A stretch of 64,000 bases of DNA from the NCBI GenBank assembly GCA_964019335.1, contig OZ025673.1, positions 1 to 64,000 of the forward strand. Reading direction: 5' to 3'. Shown one piece after another: positions 18,401-28,642 of the stretch (the first letter of the stretch is position 1; every line of letters begins with the position of its first letter). A program made the translations under genes and the position numbers. This stretch comes from Diplonema japonicum. Lineage: Eukaryota; Euglenozoa; Diplonemea; Diplonemida; Diplonemidae. Below the pieces are notes generated by a model, which had not been told where the DNA came from, made no database searches, and saw only the letters and a program-made list of their open reading frames with translations.

Positions 18401-21029
18401 AGCAAGATCTGCTGAACTTATCAAGCGAAGAGTTAACCAGAAAGACGAAAGTATGTTCCATGTTCCTACTCCCTGCCATGTGCAGCTTCAAAATTCTGCG
18501 CACATCCGAGTTGAACACGTGTACTATTGACATCCTTGCAGCAGCTTCGGATGAGATTAGTAGCACCCGACGTGCTTCCAGCATTGCACCTTCTGTTGTC
18601 AACTCACTTGCAAGGCACTTAGGTGTGGCATGCATGCTCTTGAAGGCATGCCGCTGGCCCTGTTCCTCTCGTTGTATATGATGGCGCTTTTCAGCCTCAA
18701 GATCGAAGGTTAACAGTGACTCGCAGCAAGACTTACACCACATGACACTACACCTGTTGCAGTGGAATAACCTGGCACGGCCACCACCGCCTTTGTTTCC
18801 CTTCTTTCCACATGACGAACATCTGCTCTTCCACGCCTCTCGTGGTGCCATCTCGTTCATTGCATGACCCATTTCACAGAAAAACGTGTGTATTCTGCTT
18901 TCGCGCCGCTGCGGCATGGCCGCCATCAACACTTCGGCATTGCCGCTCTTCGTGCGGCTTGCTGAGTGTACTAAGTTGATGGTTTTGTGTCGCTGTATGA
19001 ACTTCCATGAGAATGTAAAGAGGGGCTCCCACTTGTCTGGGAGGACGTAAACCACAGAATTCGTTGCAGAGTTGTCAACCCGTTGAACCACACCCGACCG
19101 CCATGCGGCCTGCATGGTATCCTTTACCAGCACACGCTCTCCGGGTTCCAAAGGTGTGGCTTCGGGCTCCTTCTTGGCTGAAGCAGAATTAGAGCGCGAG
19201 GACGCCCTTGAATTCTGGCGCGAACACTTGCGTTTCGGCTTGAACACTGCGTAGCGCACGAACTGCCAGGGATAAGAGTCGAGCCATTTATCAGGTTTCA
19301 CAAAGCATACTCCCTGCTTCACGATGCTGACGGTGCCTGTCTGCCATGGGTCATCCTCGGTGTCACGCACGTCGACTCTTGTTCCAACAGGAAGCTGGTT
19401 CTCATTGCTGCCATTATCAACATAGTCGAGGCCGTTCTCAAGAACTTTGAAGGGCCGGCTGATAGTGGTACCTGGGTGCACAATCGTAACATCCATGCAG
19501 ATGCCTGCGGCTCTCAGGTTGTGGCACGCAGCGAGTATGGCAGAGGGCACATGTACATTATTCGACAACGACGAAAGGAACACAGGCTTAACCTTCTTCT
19601 GTCTCTCAAGATTGTAGATTGCTGCAGCCCATAAAACAGCTTCATAAGCTGCCTCTAAGAGAAGCATCATCAGGGGCTCCCAGTAACTCACCTGCAGCCC
19701 CCTGTTGTCGATCTCAAGCACACCGCACGTTACATGGCATACGTACTGCTCATGAGGCGCGTTGTCCACTGTCACTTCCGCGTCACTGTGTAAACCGACC
19801 TTGACGTGCCCTTTCAGTGCGTTGTACTCTTCAGGACCTGAGCGTGCTAGCACCTTGTTTATATTCCCCAGGCCCATCACATTGCAATCGATGTCGCCAT
19901 TCAATGACTGCCAGAGATTACCCTTGATACCTATTTCTTTACATTTGTTGCGTATCTCTGTATCTAATGCTGTTAAGAAGTCAAGCTGGCGCTCTGTTGT
20001 TTGACCCATTTGATCTTCAAGTGGGACAAGATAGTTCCGAAAAGCGATAGCACCACCACAGCACGATGCACATTTAGCGCCGTCAAGGGAAGCACGGTAC
20101 CCCTCCACGCCGTCTTCGGGATGGCTCCCAGCTACGTACGAAAGACCATTGAAACGAGAAGCCACTTGGAAGACGGACCCGGAGTTAGCAGGGTCTCTGT
20201 GCAAGTCCATCCACGACTTTGTAGTGTTATGTAGAATAAACTCATCCAAAAGCAGCGATTGGTTCCCGTGCAACAGCTGCTCGCCTTTTCGTCGTAGTTC
20301 AGCGAGTGTAGGCACCCCCCACTTCCCTGCCTTCCACCTCCCGATGCGCAACGTCTTATCACTGCCCGTCTGCATAACTAGCAACCTCTTTTGCGTCTGA
20401 TAGTAGTCCTGCTCTTTAAACTTAAAGACATCAGAAAACCATCCCCTCCCTTCACACCGGCGCACCCTGCGCTTGAGACCAGTGCTGTCGTTACTTTGTT
20501 CCATTGCCGTAAAATCAAATATCTGCAGCGTCGTGCTGCCCTCATTGGCGGTTAAGTGTTGTGTCTGAAATACCTTGACACCCTTCAAATACTCGCTTTC
20601 CAGCAGAGCGGCATCCGTGTGATGGAAACTGTGCCATCGAGAGTGCGAGTCCTCCCACTCCCACTTGCAGTCTGTCTTGACTGGGCTGTATGATGAATAC
20701 AACGCATGAGGGCTTGCTTTCTGCGCAAAGTCAGCAGACGACAGTATATTCTTCACCTCTTCCTCCCTCTTGGCAATGTCCCTATGCTGCTCAGAAAGCA
20801 GCATTGAATAGTCTACTTTTAAAGTCTCCAAACGCTTCTTTGCACCCCGACCATGCCGAAAGTAGTCAGCGCAATTTCCAGTCTCGGGAGCTTCATCCAC
20901 GTCCCCAAAGTCATCGTAATTGTCGGAAGGAAAAAGTAGGGAGTCGCTAGCTAATGATGATAAGATCTGTGTCCGTCGCCCCGCCTTCCTGCCATCGCTA
21001 ACAGGTGCGTTGAGCGGGTGCAGCCTCAT
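15401..21029 (-). CDS. Giant WWE / macrodomain-like / ankyrin-repeat protein
   Basis: Two exons (16044-21029 and 15401-16012, with a 31-nt GTATG intron) encode 1865 residues. Residues 122-191 form a WWE domain (WEWEDSHSRWHSF, LLESEY, FDFTAMEQSN, RRVRR), a module that binds ADP-ribose polymers. Residues about 205-520 resemble an atypical macrodomain family known from bacteria and phages, possibly the MavL type: FNGLSYVAG, HPEDGVEGYR, FRNYLVPLEDQMGQT, YWEPL...LLEAAYEAVL, DVTIVHPG. Two small barrel-like repeats with a DKW motif follow (about 550-690), then Cys-rich zinc-binding segments, a long unassigned middle, a second Cys cluster and C-terminal ankyrin repeats. The macrodomain call rests on remembered motifs. 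Role inferred: reading or removing ADP-ribose on protein targets. Confidence 0.75.
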
Positions 21030-21084
21030 GTTTCATTCCTGAGTAAGCTGCATAAGTAACGAAAATACACAAATACATTACAAT

Positions 21085-21576
21085 CTATACAGTGGATAAG
21101 AGCGCCAGTGCACGTGCAACAGAAGGCGTCACACTGTTGCTCTTATTCAGTATGTGTGACGTTAGGTACTCGCTGCCCTGGTAGATGAAATTGATGAGGT
21201 GAACTGCCTCACGATGTGCCTCTGACGAGCAGTGAGGAGAGGACCTTGCGAACAGAAGTCGCGAAGCAGCGGTTCGCATAGTTATGTCCAAACCCTGTAA
21301 GCACTCAAGCGCAATCAGCATATGTTCTTCAGCTGTTTTCCCACGTAGTTTAATGATTTCCTTTCGTTCTTTTTGCTGCACTGTCTTCTGTGCCTCGAAC
21401 CTTTCGTTCAATACTAAGATCAATTCCTCCTCTTTTCCTTCCCACTCACCAAACAGTTCTACGATTCCCGTCATCATTGAAGGCTCGTTTGCCAGTATCA
21501 ACTCAATAGCCTCGCGATGCAGCTGCTTTTTCATCAACACCTTCTCCATCGCGGCAGTCCCGTGCCCATGGTTCAT
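21085..21576 (-). CDS. Hypothetical helical protein, 163 residues
   Basis: Starts at the ATG at 21576 and ends 55 nt from the start of the giant ankyrin gene. Mostly alpha-helical and charged (MEKVLMKKQLHREAIELIL...), with no recognised domain, signal or membrane segment. Its length and sound codon structure suggest a real gene. Confidence 0.55.
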   Translation of the reverse strand: MNHGHGTAAMEKVLMKKQLHREAIELILANEPSMMTGIVELFGEWEGKEEELILVLNERFEAQKTVQQKERKEIIKLRGKTAEEHMLIALECLQGLDITMRTAASRLLFARSSPHCSSEAHREAVHLINFIYQGSEYLTSHILNKSNSVTPSVARALALLSTV

Positions 21577-21645
21577 TTAATCTGTGTGACTTCAATTTAT
21601 CAAAGCTCTATAAGTGCAAGACTATCATTTCTGAGAAAAGAAACG

Positions 21646-22452
21646 TTATTTCTTATCGAAGGGTAGACTGACTGCCTCGCCTGCCGACACCCTTGCTGCT
21701 GCAAAAGGGACAAGTAGCTTGCACAGTAACTGGTTTAGCCCTCTATGTTGAAGTACAGGGAGCAATGGTTGCGTTGCTTGCCGTGCCATGAAGCCGTAAG
21801 GAAGCCCCTCGGTCCAGTCATGCTCCGACGGGGACCATCCCACCAACTTACGGGCGGCCACTGCTGAACCTATCTCGGAGTTGTAAAGTGTTGCATCAAA
21901 GCCGCACCCTTGTATAAGGCCCAAGAGAGTAGCTGCTTCGTAGACGACCATCCCGACCGACCACATGTCCACGGACCTTGTGTATTCTGTGGTGCCGAAC
22001 AAGCACTCAACGGCACAGTAGCAAAGAGTGCAACCGGTCATCGGTGGAGGCAGTTCTCCATCTTCAAAACACGCACTACCAAAGTCGCATAGAACACCAG
22101 AAGAGCCGCGCACCAGAATGTTCTCAGGCTTGATGTCCCTGTGAATGATGCCCTTCGTGTGGACATGCTGCAGCCCTCTAAACACACCGCGCAGCACACA
22201 AGTGAACCCCTCCGGTGTCATGGTTTCGAAAGCCTCACGTAAATCTCCTTCAACAAATGGCATTACCATAGCCACGCCCATGCTGCATGCTTCTGCTTTG
22301 ACTATCCAATCACTAGCCCCTAAGGCTTTGTTAATACTGATCTCACGCAATAATCTGTCTTCCTTCCCCGCTTTCGGCTTCTTCACTGCTACGATGTCAT
22401 CGCCGAGCTGCTCGCGTGTAACAACACCAAAGGCCCCCTCACGCCGCCACAT
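21646..22452 (-). CDS. Small protein kinase (CMGC-like)
   Basis: A 268-residue Ser/Thr kinase domain. It has the ATP-anchoring Lys in VAVKKP, catalytic HRDIKPEN at about 104, DFGSA at about 122, an APE-equivalent block (YCAVECLFG) and SVDMWSVGMVVYE. The domain begins at the glycine loop itself (REGAFGVV, with the first Gly replaced by Arg), so either the N-lobe is trimmed or a short upstream exon was missed. The C-lobe is shorter than usual. The HRDIKPEN plus WSVG features fit CDK/MAPK-like kinases. Confidence 0.8.
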   Translation of the reverse strand: MWRREGAFGVVTREQLGDDIVAVKKPKAGKEDRLLREISINKALGASDWIVKAEACSMGVAMVMPFVEGDLREAFETMTPEGFTCVLRGVFRGLQHVHTKGIIHRDIKPENILVRGSSGVLCDFGSACFEDGELPPPMTGCTLCYCAVECLFGTTEYTRSVDMWSVGMVVYEAATLLGLIQGCGFDATLYNSEIGSAVAARKLVGWSPSEHDWTEGLPYGFMARQATQPLLPVLQHRGLNQLLCKLLVPFAAARVSAGEAVSLPFDKK

Positions 22453-22795
22453 ATTGGTGTCTACTTGATTAAATTAATTGCTATCATGCACAACGGAGAA
22501 GAAGGACTCAACACTCATCATATTTTAGGAGCTGTAGTGCCCCCTGAGATAACACTTAGATCCGCTTGCCTATTTCAAAACTTGCGGAGGTACTGGGGAT
22601 GACGGTCCTTGCCACTCCGGCGCTTCTGGGTTCATCGGGGTTTTGTGTATTGTGCGCTGGTATTTTTTTTTTTTTTTTTTTTTAAATTCCACCTCCTCTT
22701 GGTCTAGCCAGACCGACCCCACCCAGCTGGGCTGTGTGGAGCCAACGGAAGTGTGTTGAGACGTTCGTGCTTTCGTGTCGGCCTGTGTTATTGTT
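22453..22795. other. Intergenic spacer with 21-nt poly(T)
   Basis: No gene seen. Contains an uninterrupted T run at 22663-22683 and the 3' flank of the leucine-rich-repeat gene. Confidence 0.6.
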
Positions 22796-23899
22796 CTAGC
22801 ACCTTTGTGACATGGGTATTCTCTTTCCACGGCATTGAGCAAGTAGATTGGCTGCTTTGGCTTTTAATTCATCATTAACATCGCTGTTCTTTGACGCAAG
22901 TAACAACTGTTCCATACATCGCGATAGCAAGTTATCTGTCCGTTGTGGGCACGGCGTTTCCAATTGTGTAAGTAACTCATGCTTCAAAGTAGAGGGGTGC
23001 TGGAGGTGATCGAGGGCTGTCTGTAACTGTATGGCAGGAAGAATACTTTCGCTGGGGCTCGTTGTCACAATAAGCGATGGTTTGTTGAGTCGGTTGGATA
23101 AAAAGAGGCTGTCGCAGAGGGTGTCAACAAACGCCACAAGCCCACGCTTCACAAGGCCAGCAATAACGACAAGCGTCCCAGCATCAAAAGAATCGGCTTG
23201 GTTTAGCTCGCCTCGTGTCACTAACAGCTTGACACCCATGTTGGTGATGTCACTGCACTTCTCCTTGATGTCATACCACTTGTGACGAACCGTTTGACTC
23301 AGAGCACGGTTGTCAAAAATGAGCGCGAAGTTCAATTCTGGGATCTTATCTTGACACTGAAAATGGAAGTGATCACACAGTATCATCTTGTGGTGGCTGC
23401 AGTCTAATTGATCGCAGCACTTTGGAAGGACGCAGACAGATTTACTAAAATTGTGGTCCTTCTCTAATTCATCCGCGTCGCAACTATTCCCAAAGAATGA
23501 GAGACGAACAGGTGCCTTGAATCTACTGAGCTGCTTCAGCACCTTGAGGATGCCCTCGTTGGTCAGCTTATTGTACGAAAGGTCAATGTGCGACAGGTTA
23601 TGGTACAAAGAACATTCAAGCAAAGTCTCCAAATAAGACATGCCCTCATCAGTGAAGCTGTTCCAAGATACATCCAACCATGCTAACTTGCTGGTGTCAA
23701 GGGTTTGTATCGCCGTGCACAATAGTTTCAGGTCCCCGTCCTCTGCGCCCTGTCGTGTCATTTGGATTGACACTATCTGCTTCTCGAGTTGCCCCTCACG
23801 TATTATCATTTGAAATGACTTTATCGCGCTTTCCAATCCACCAATAAGAACACGCTTTCCATCGATCAGCAGTTCATTCTGAGAAATAATGCAAGTCAT
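22796..23899 (-). CDS. Leucine-rich-repeat (RNI-like) protein
   Basis: A 367-residue protein from the ATG at 23899. Residues about 55-150 contain RNI-type leucine-rich repeats (LAWLDVSWNSFTDEG, LSHIDLSYNKLTNEG). The rest has a Cys/His-rich patch (CDQLDCSHHKMILCDHFHF) and an alpha/beta-looking region. It is probably an adaptor protein; the partner is unknown. A single exon suffices. Confidence 0.65.
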   Translation of the reverse strand: MTCIISQNELLIDGKRVLIGGLESAIKSFQMIIREGQLEKQIVSIQMTRQGAEDGDLKLLCTAIQTLDTSKLAWLDVSWNSFTDEGMSYLETLLECSLYHNLSHIDLSYNKLTNEGILKVLKQLSRFKAPVRLSFFGNSCDADELEKDHNFSKSVCVLPKCCDQLDCSHHKMILCDHFHFQCQDKIPELNFALIFDNRALSQTVRHKWYDIKEKCSDITNMGVKLLVTRGELNQADSFDAGTLVVIAGLVKRGLVAFVDTLCDSLFLSNRLNKPSLIVTTSPSESILPAIQLQTALDHLQHPSTLKHELLTQLETPCPQRTDNLLSRCMEQLLLASKNSDVNDELKAKAANLLAQCRGKRIPMSQRC

Positions 23900-23974
23900 G
23901 GTATCTGGTTGTTATGTTCCAGGAGGTACTAATCAATAATACTAATCTAATCTATCTGTCACTGACAGGACTGT

Positions 23975-25284
23975 CTAGTTTCTATTACTCTTGTTCGTAA
24001 GGTTGCGTAGCAGAATTGCCTCCGTCAGTGCAATGTCACCGTTGCTCTCGTTGATAGCCACGTCCACGTCGTCTGCGAGAGTCTGAGGTGCTTGCTCGCG
24101 TCCGCTTACAATAGGGAGGATACTTTCCGTCAGCTTGTCGCGCAGCAAGCAGTTCTCTACCTCCAGCGCCCCTTGTGCGTCTTTCAGCTGGCTCACCATC
24201 AAAACAAGTTCCTCTTCCTTCAAAGTGTAGCCATGGCCTGACCCAAGCTTCATCTTCAGCTTCAGCTCCTCGACCTGCTTGGTAGCCTTGAATCTGTTTC
24301 GCTGTTCTTCCTTCAACACCTTCTGAAGATGGCTCCGCGCACCGGCTTCTTGCTTCAAACGTGTGTCGCACTTAGTTATCAGTTCTGCCTGTTCCGAAAC
24401 CGTCTGCTCCAGGCTTATCTGCTCTAGCTTGCTTATCTCCAATTCTCTACTCAGATTCTGTATGCCATTGTCCTTCTGTAGTATAATACTGTTGAGGTCT
24501 GCGACAGCCTTGTCATGCTTTCTATTACACTCCAAAAGCTCTTTTGCGTGCAACTTCTGCTGCTTTTCGGAGTTCTCCTCCTGCATCCCAAGACTCTGCT
24601 GCAAGACCTCTTCTTTATGCGTTGCTATTGATGCCTTCGTCTTGTACTCCATCAGTTCGGACTTCATCCTCTCTCGTACCATTGCAGTGGCGTCTGCCTT
24701 TGCTTTGAGCACCTCGTTTAAGAAGTCGAAACCCTCTTCCAAGTGCTGCACCACTTCTTGGTCGTTGGGTGTAGGCTGCTCGTAAGAGGGCAGTAGTGAT
24801 CTCGTAACGGAACTCAAGCAGGTTACCATTTCATGTAAATTCCCCTTCAGCATCTTGATGCTCTGCACGGCCTCCTTGTAGCTAAGAGTGGATGCTTTTG
24901 CGGCTTCTTCGAATTGCTTCGCTTCCCGCTTTGTGCCTTCCAGCGTCGCCACCAAGCCCTGTATATGAACACCTTGCCTTTCAACCTCTGCCTCCAGCAA
25001 CACTATTCTATCATTGAATTCTTCAGTCGACCTTTTGTTCCCTGAGAGGTTTTCTACTTGTTTGCACAATTCATCGCGTTCCCTATTTAATGTATCAATA
25101 AAAAACTGAACATGGTATACCTCAAGAACCCTTCACGTTGCCCCTGTAGCTGCGAGTTCTCTATTTTCATCATCTTCATGCTTGAAGTAAGGGTCGTGAG
25201 CTGCGCCTTTAGCAGCTGGTTTTCAACTTCCAAAGCATGTGCCACGGCATCTTGCCGATTATCCATCTCGGTGAACATATCCAT
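23975..25284 (-). CDS. Coiled-coil protein, 423 residues
   Basis: Two exons (25121-25284 and 23975-25082) are separated by a 38-nt intron beginning GTATAC; the splice restores an Arg codon (FLRERDELC). Nearly the whole protein is heptad-rich coiled coil with many Gln, Glu and Lys, and there is no motor or nucleotide-binding motif. Likely cytoskeletal or basal-body scaffold by composition only. Confidence 0.65.
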
Positions 25285-25557
25285 CCCTGTAGTGATCGGA
25301 ATACATTAGAAAAAGGAGGGAACTAAACAAATATGTTAAGTTAGAGCTGCTGTTTTGAGATAACATTCTCGCACCGGATGCAATGCAGTGGCTTTCTCTA
25401 CTAACTATCCCTGTGGGGAATAGCAAGTTGACCACAAACACATAACAGCCGTATTTGAGGCACAAAAATAAAGAGATGCATAAGGATGGTGCCCGTGCCA
25501 ACCTTGTGACTTGTGACATAAAGCCTGCTCTTTTTCTTGTGGTCTCTTTGGAACAAT

Positions 25558-26448
25558 TCAAACAATTGACGGAATATCTGTAGTAATAAAGTTAACACCC
25601 ATTGCCGCAAGGGAGGTTGCATTGCTCTGCTTGTTCACTGTCCATGCGTCAGTGGTGAATCCCGCCTCTGACGCTGCCTTGACGAGTGCTGGTGTGAAAA
25701 GAGTGTGTTCAGCAGCGATGGTGGTGGCACCTAGAAAGGCGGGTAGCAGGGAGGGGGTGATGGCCATATGCAGATACACTTTATCGAGGAGGCTACTAAA
25801 CATGTTTACAACAGGAATATTCTTAAGAAGGAAAGTAGGCAGTGTTTCACCAACAATTAACGCGGTGGGGATGTCACACAGCTGCCTCATGACGTACACA
25901 TACACGGGGTTGAAAGAAATGATGACCACGTGCTCCTCATAGCCCTGTTCTCTGATTATGTCCAGTGTTTTCTTGCACAGGTCGGCGCTCCTTGACCACC
26001 CTTTAAGCTCAACTAGCAACTTCAAATTCTGGCTTTTACTGTAACTCAGAACTTCCTTGAACGTGGGAACGACTTCCTTGCTGTCAGCTTCAGCTGAAAA
26101 GACCCTACTCTGCATGTCAGCAAGCGTCGTGTCCATGACAGCCACGTCTTCACCTTGGAGCTGCTGGCCAGTCTTCAAATCGTGGAACACCACAATCTCG
26201 TCATCTGCTGTGATCTGAACATCCAGCTCAAGTGCCACAGCGTGCTCCAGTACGCTTTTGAATGCGGACATAGTGTTCCCGGTGGGACATGTCTTGATCC
26301 TTGCTCCTCTGTGGCCCACAATGCTACCTTGCTTTCTCGTCCAGTGTCCGTCGCCCAACTCCGGCCTCGATAGCTTGACCTTCATTAGCAGCCATGCTGT
26401 CACGACGCCGCACGCACACGCACCAGCCCCCAGAATCTTCTTAGACAT
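25558..26448 (-). CDS. Membrane-anchored glycerophosphodiester phosphodiesterase
   Basis: A 296-residue protein with an N-terminal signal anchor (residues about 7-24) followed by a GDPD TIM-barrel. The catalytic signature is clear: GHRGARIKTCPTGNT, ALELDVQITADDEIVVFHD (metal-binding Glu and Asp plus the second catalytic His), then LLVELKGW and AWTVNK. Members hydrolyse glycerophosphodiesters, and the GDE1/GDPD1-like ones act at ER or other membranes. A pyrimidine tract ending CTTCAG lies six nucleotides before the start. Confidence 0.9.
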   Translation of the reverse strand: MSKKILGAGACACGVVTAWLLMKVKLSRPELGDGHWTRKQGSIVGHRGARIKTCPTGNTMSAFKSVLEHAVALELDVQITADDEIVVFHDLKTGQQLQGEDVAVMDTTLADMQSRVFSAEADSKEVVPTFKEVLSYSKSQNLKLLVELKGWSRSADLCKKTLDIIREQGYEEHVVIISFNPVYVYVMRQLCDIPTALIVGETLPTFLLKNIPVVNMFSSLLDKVYLHMAITPSLLPAFLGATTIAAEHTLFTPALVKAASEAGFTTDAWTVNKQSNATSLAAMGVNFITTDIPSIV

Positions 26449-26551
26449 CTTGTACTGAAGGGCTGCAAGGCAGCAACTCGAAAAAGGCCTTTGAAAAACA
26501 ACCCCCTCTCATGTAAATGAGCGGACATCGTACTTTGTACATGCCTTTCTT

Positions 26552-27360
26552 TTACTTCACTTCCAAAGTGTCTCTCATTGCTTCGATGTTTCCTATGTGC
26601 GCCTCGTCGAAAGGTATAGCCTTCTGTCGCTGGAGAGCCGAGTGCTCTCTCCATGCATCCTTCTCTATGACCATATACATGTCGAGCTTGTCCATCCATG
26701 AAGGGTCTGTCGCTTCCATCTCACTGAGCTGTGTTCCGGAGGTTTATTAATAAGCTATCATACCTCAGCTTCACGTTCAGCTTCGAGCTCAGCTGCTATC
26801 TGGGACTGCAGTACATCGATGGGATGCATCTGGTGTTTGAGTATCTCTTCCTCGGCTGCTTGTTGTGCAATCTCCATTGCATTGTGCCTTTCCTCCCTCT
26901 TGCCGTTCAGAAACACTTCAAGCTCCTGCGCCTTCTGCACAACGGTCTTAATCTCGTCATCATCTTTTTCTTTCGCCTCCGTTTCATGCTCTTCCTTAAG
27001 CTGCTTCTCTTCTTCTTCATGAAGCAGCTTCTGCTTCTCACGCTCGCAATCCATCTCAGCAGCTTTCGCCCTAACCCTCTTGCTGCCGATTGTGTCGTAC
27101 TCTGCCCCTCCTTTGTACGTGCCGTCCCGCATAAGAGCCACGATGTCGGGCTCGCCTTCCAGGTTCTGCACCTGCTCCTCGGGCTTCTTCGCAAGCTGCG
27201 TCACCTCAGCAGACCTCACTTTCCCGGCAGCTCTTTCCACGCAGTCCCACTCTCGTGATGCTAGTTGGCTTGCAAGAATAGCTTTTTCGTCTACCTTAAC
27301 GGGTCCCTTCCCCGCGACACTAAGGTCGCACATTGCTGCCGCTCGCATATAGCATGACAT
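26552..27360 (-). CDS. Charged coiled-coil protein, 257 residues
   Basis: Two exons (26764-27360 and 26552-26728) with a 35-nt GTATG intron. The middle is a long Glu/Lys coiled coil (LLHEEEEKQLKEEHE). The C-terminal exon adds WMDKLDMYMVIEKDAWREH. The start could instead be the Met codon at 27333. The composition is like axonemal inner-junction or doublet proteins, but I cannot assign a family. Confidence 0.6.
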
Positions 27361-27516
27361 GGATCTTACAAAGGGCTTGTGGTTAAATGCAAATATTCTG
27401 GTATAAAAAAAATTCAAACTATCATTTAGCGTCAAACAAGGTTACATGAATGGTCGACAGCTCAGGCCCAAAGGTTAGGGGTAATGCCTGATGAGGTGCC
27501 GACAAGGCAAAACACA

Positions 27517-28068
27517 TCACTCGCTTAAGTGGTAGACAGTGATGGTGCCAGGGTACCCCTTGAAGATTGTCTTGATGATGCTGCGCACCCTCTCCCATTC
27601 TAACTTGTCCAGACCGCAGCCAATCTTCGGCATTGCCAATTCGGTGATGCCATGCTGGGTCATGTGCTTCGCCATATCGGACAAACTGCTTGTGAAGTCG
27701 TCATAGGTAGGCTTGTGGCTGTAGTGCTCCTTCGTGATCAGGTAGTAGATGAACCTCCCCTCCCTGCTTAGCGAGCATGTGCGTCCAATAGTGGGGTCCT
27801 GCGCACGCAATTCAGAGAGGCCTCCGAAGTCTTTCTTGAATCTCACAGCAATTCCCTTACCCATACCAAGGCACCTCGACACACAGTGGCACAGACTGCA
27901 TTCAGCACTGAAAAGATCACCAACTACATCAATCAGCAAACCACCGCCCTCTAAATCTTCTTGTCTGAACTGCCTGGGCGGGCCGACAGGTACAGCCACC
28001 TCGCCCTTCCTTCCCTTTCCAAAACCCTTTCCTCCTTTTGCCCCTTTACTCAATCCCTTGCCAGACAT
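27517..28068 (-). CDS. OARD1: OARD1/TARG1-type macrodomain ADP-ribose hydrolase
   Basis: A 183-residue protein; an in-frame ATG at 28107 would add 13 residues. After a Gly/Lys-rich N-terminus it aligns with human OARD1 throughout: LCHCVSRCLGMGKGIAVRFKKDFGG, GRFIYYLITKEHYSHKPTY, MPKIGCGLDKLEWERV, ITVYHL. OARD1 removes ADP-ribose from acidic residues and deacylates O-acetyl-ADP-ribose. The Lys following GIAVRF and the Asp in GCGLD match the catalytic pair of that family. It lies in a window that also encodes HPF1 and two WWE proteins. Confidence 0.9.
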   Translation of the reverse strand: MSGKGLSKGAKGGKGFGKGRKGEVAVPVGPPRQFRQEDLEGGGLLIDVVGDLFSAECSLCHCVSRCLGMGKGIAVRFKKDFGGLSELRAQDPTIGRTCSLSREGRFIYYLITKEHYSHKPTYDDFTSSLSDMAKHMTQHGITELAMPKIGCGLDKLEWERVRSIIKTIFKGYPGTITVYHLSE

Positions 28069-28107
28069 AGTAGTGATGTATCGCAGAGACCCAAAAACCT
28101 TTAACAT

Positions 28108-28642
28108 ATAATTGCGCTTTTTACTAGATGAAACAAGAAAAGCGAATCTGTAAAATCACAAAATGAAGGTCCGACCTTTCCAACCCCGCCTATTCCACTG
28201 AAATATGAAAGCAGAGCTTGAGACCTAGTAACCCTTGACCACAAAATAGGCAAGGCGCACTGCTTCACCATATTGCTAAAGGTTAAGAGCGCGGAATGGT
28301 CGAGCGACACCTTCTGAAACAGATAATTGTAACGGAAACGGAGGAGGTGCTCGAATAATTAATTATAAACTATGGGGGAGGGAAGGGGACGGGTGAATCA
28401 TTCATCTTTTTTTCTTCTCTCTGTTTTCTTTCTTCTTAATAGTTTCCAGCCAATGCCGGGCAACACCGAACCTACATGAAATGGGGTAAGTGATTACAAC
28501 CAGTTAGGGGGTATGGGTGAGACCCTTCTGCAGTCGAATGCTTGGCACCGTGCTGTGGTGTACAACACCACAGCAAGCGGGCCAGGGACTTCTTTTTTCA
28601 TCTTCTTACAAGAATGTGTACATCCAACACCTAAGGAAAGGG
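28108..28642. other. Intergenic spacer (about 530 bp)
   Basis: No supported gene. Pyrimidine-rich on the minus strand near 28110-28140, upstream of the macrodomain gene. Nothing else recognised. Confidence 0.45.

Noticed and set aside
22570-22842. Minus-strand 90-residue ORF
   Set aside because: Contains a poly-Lys run from the T tract and overlaps the end of the leucine-rich-repeat gene in another frame.
26400-26699. Minus-strand 99-residue ORF
   Set aside because: Shadow frame of the second exon of the 26.5-27.4 kb coiled-coil gene and the GDPD start.
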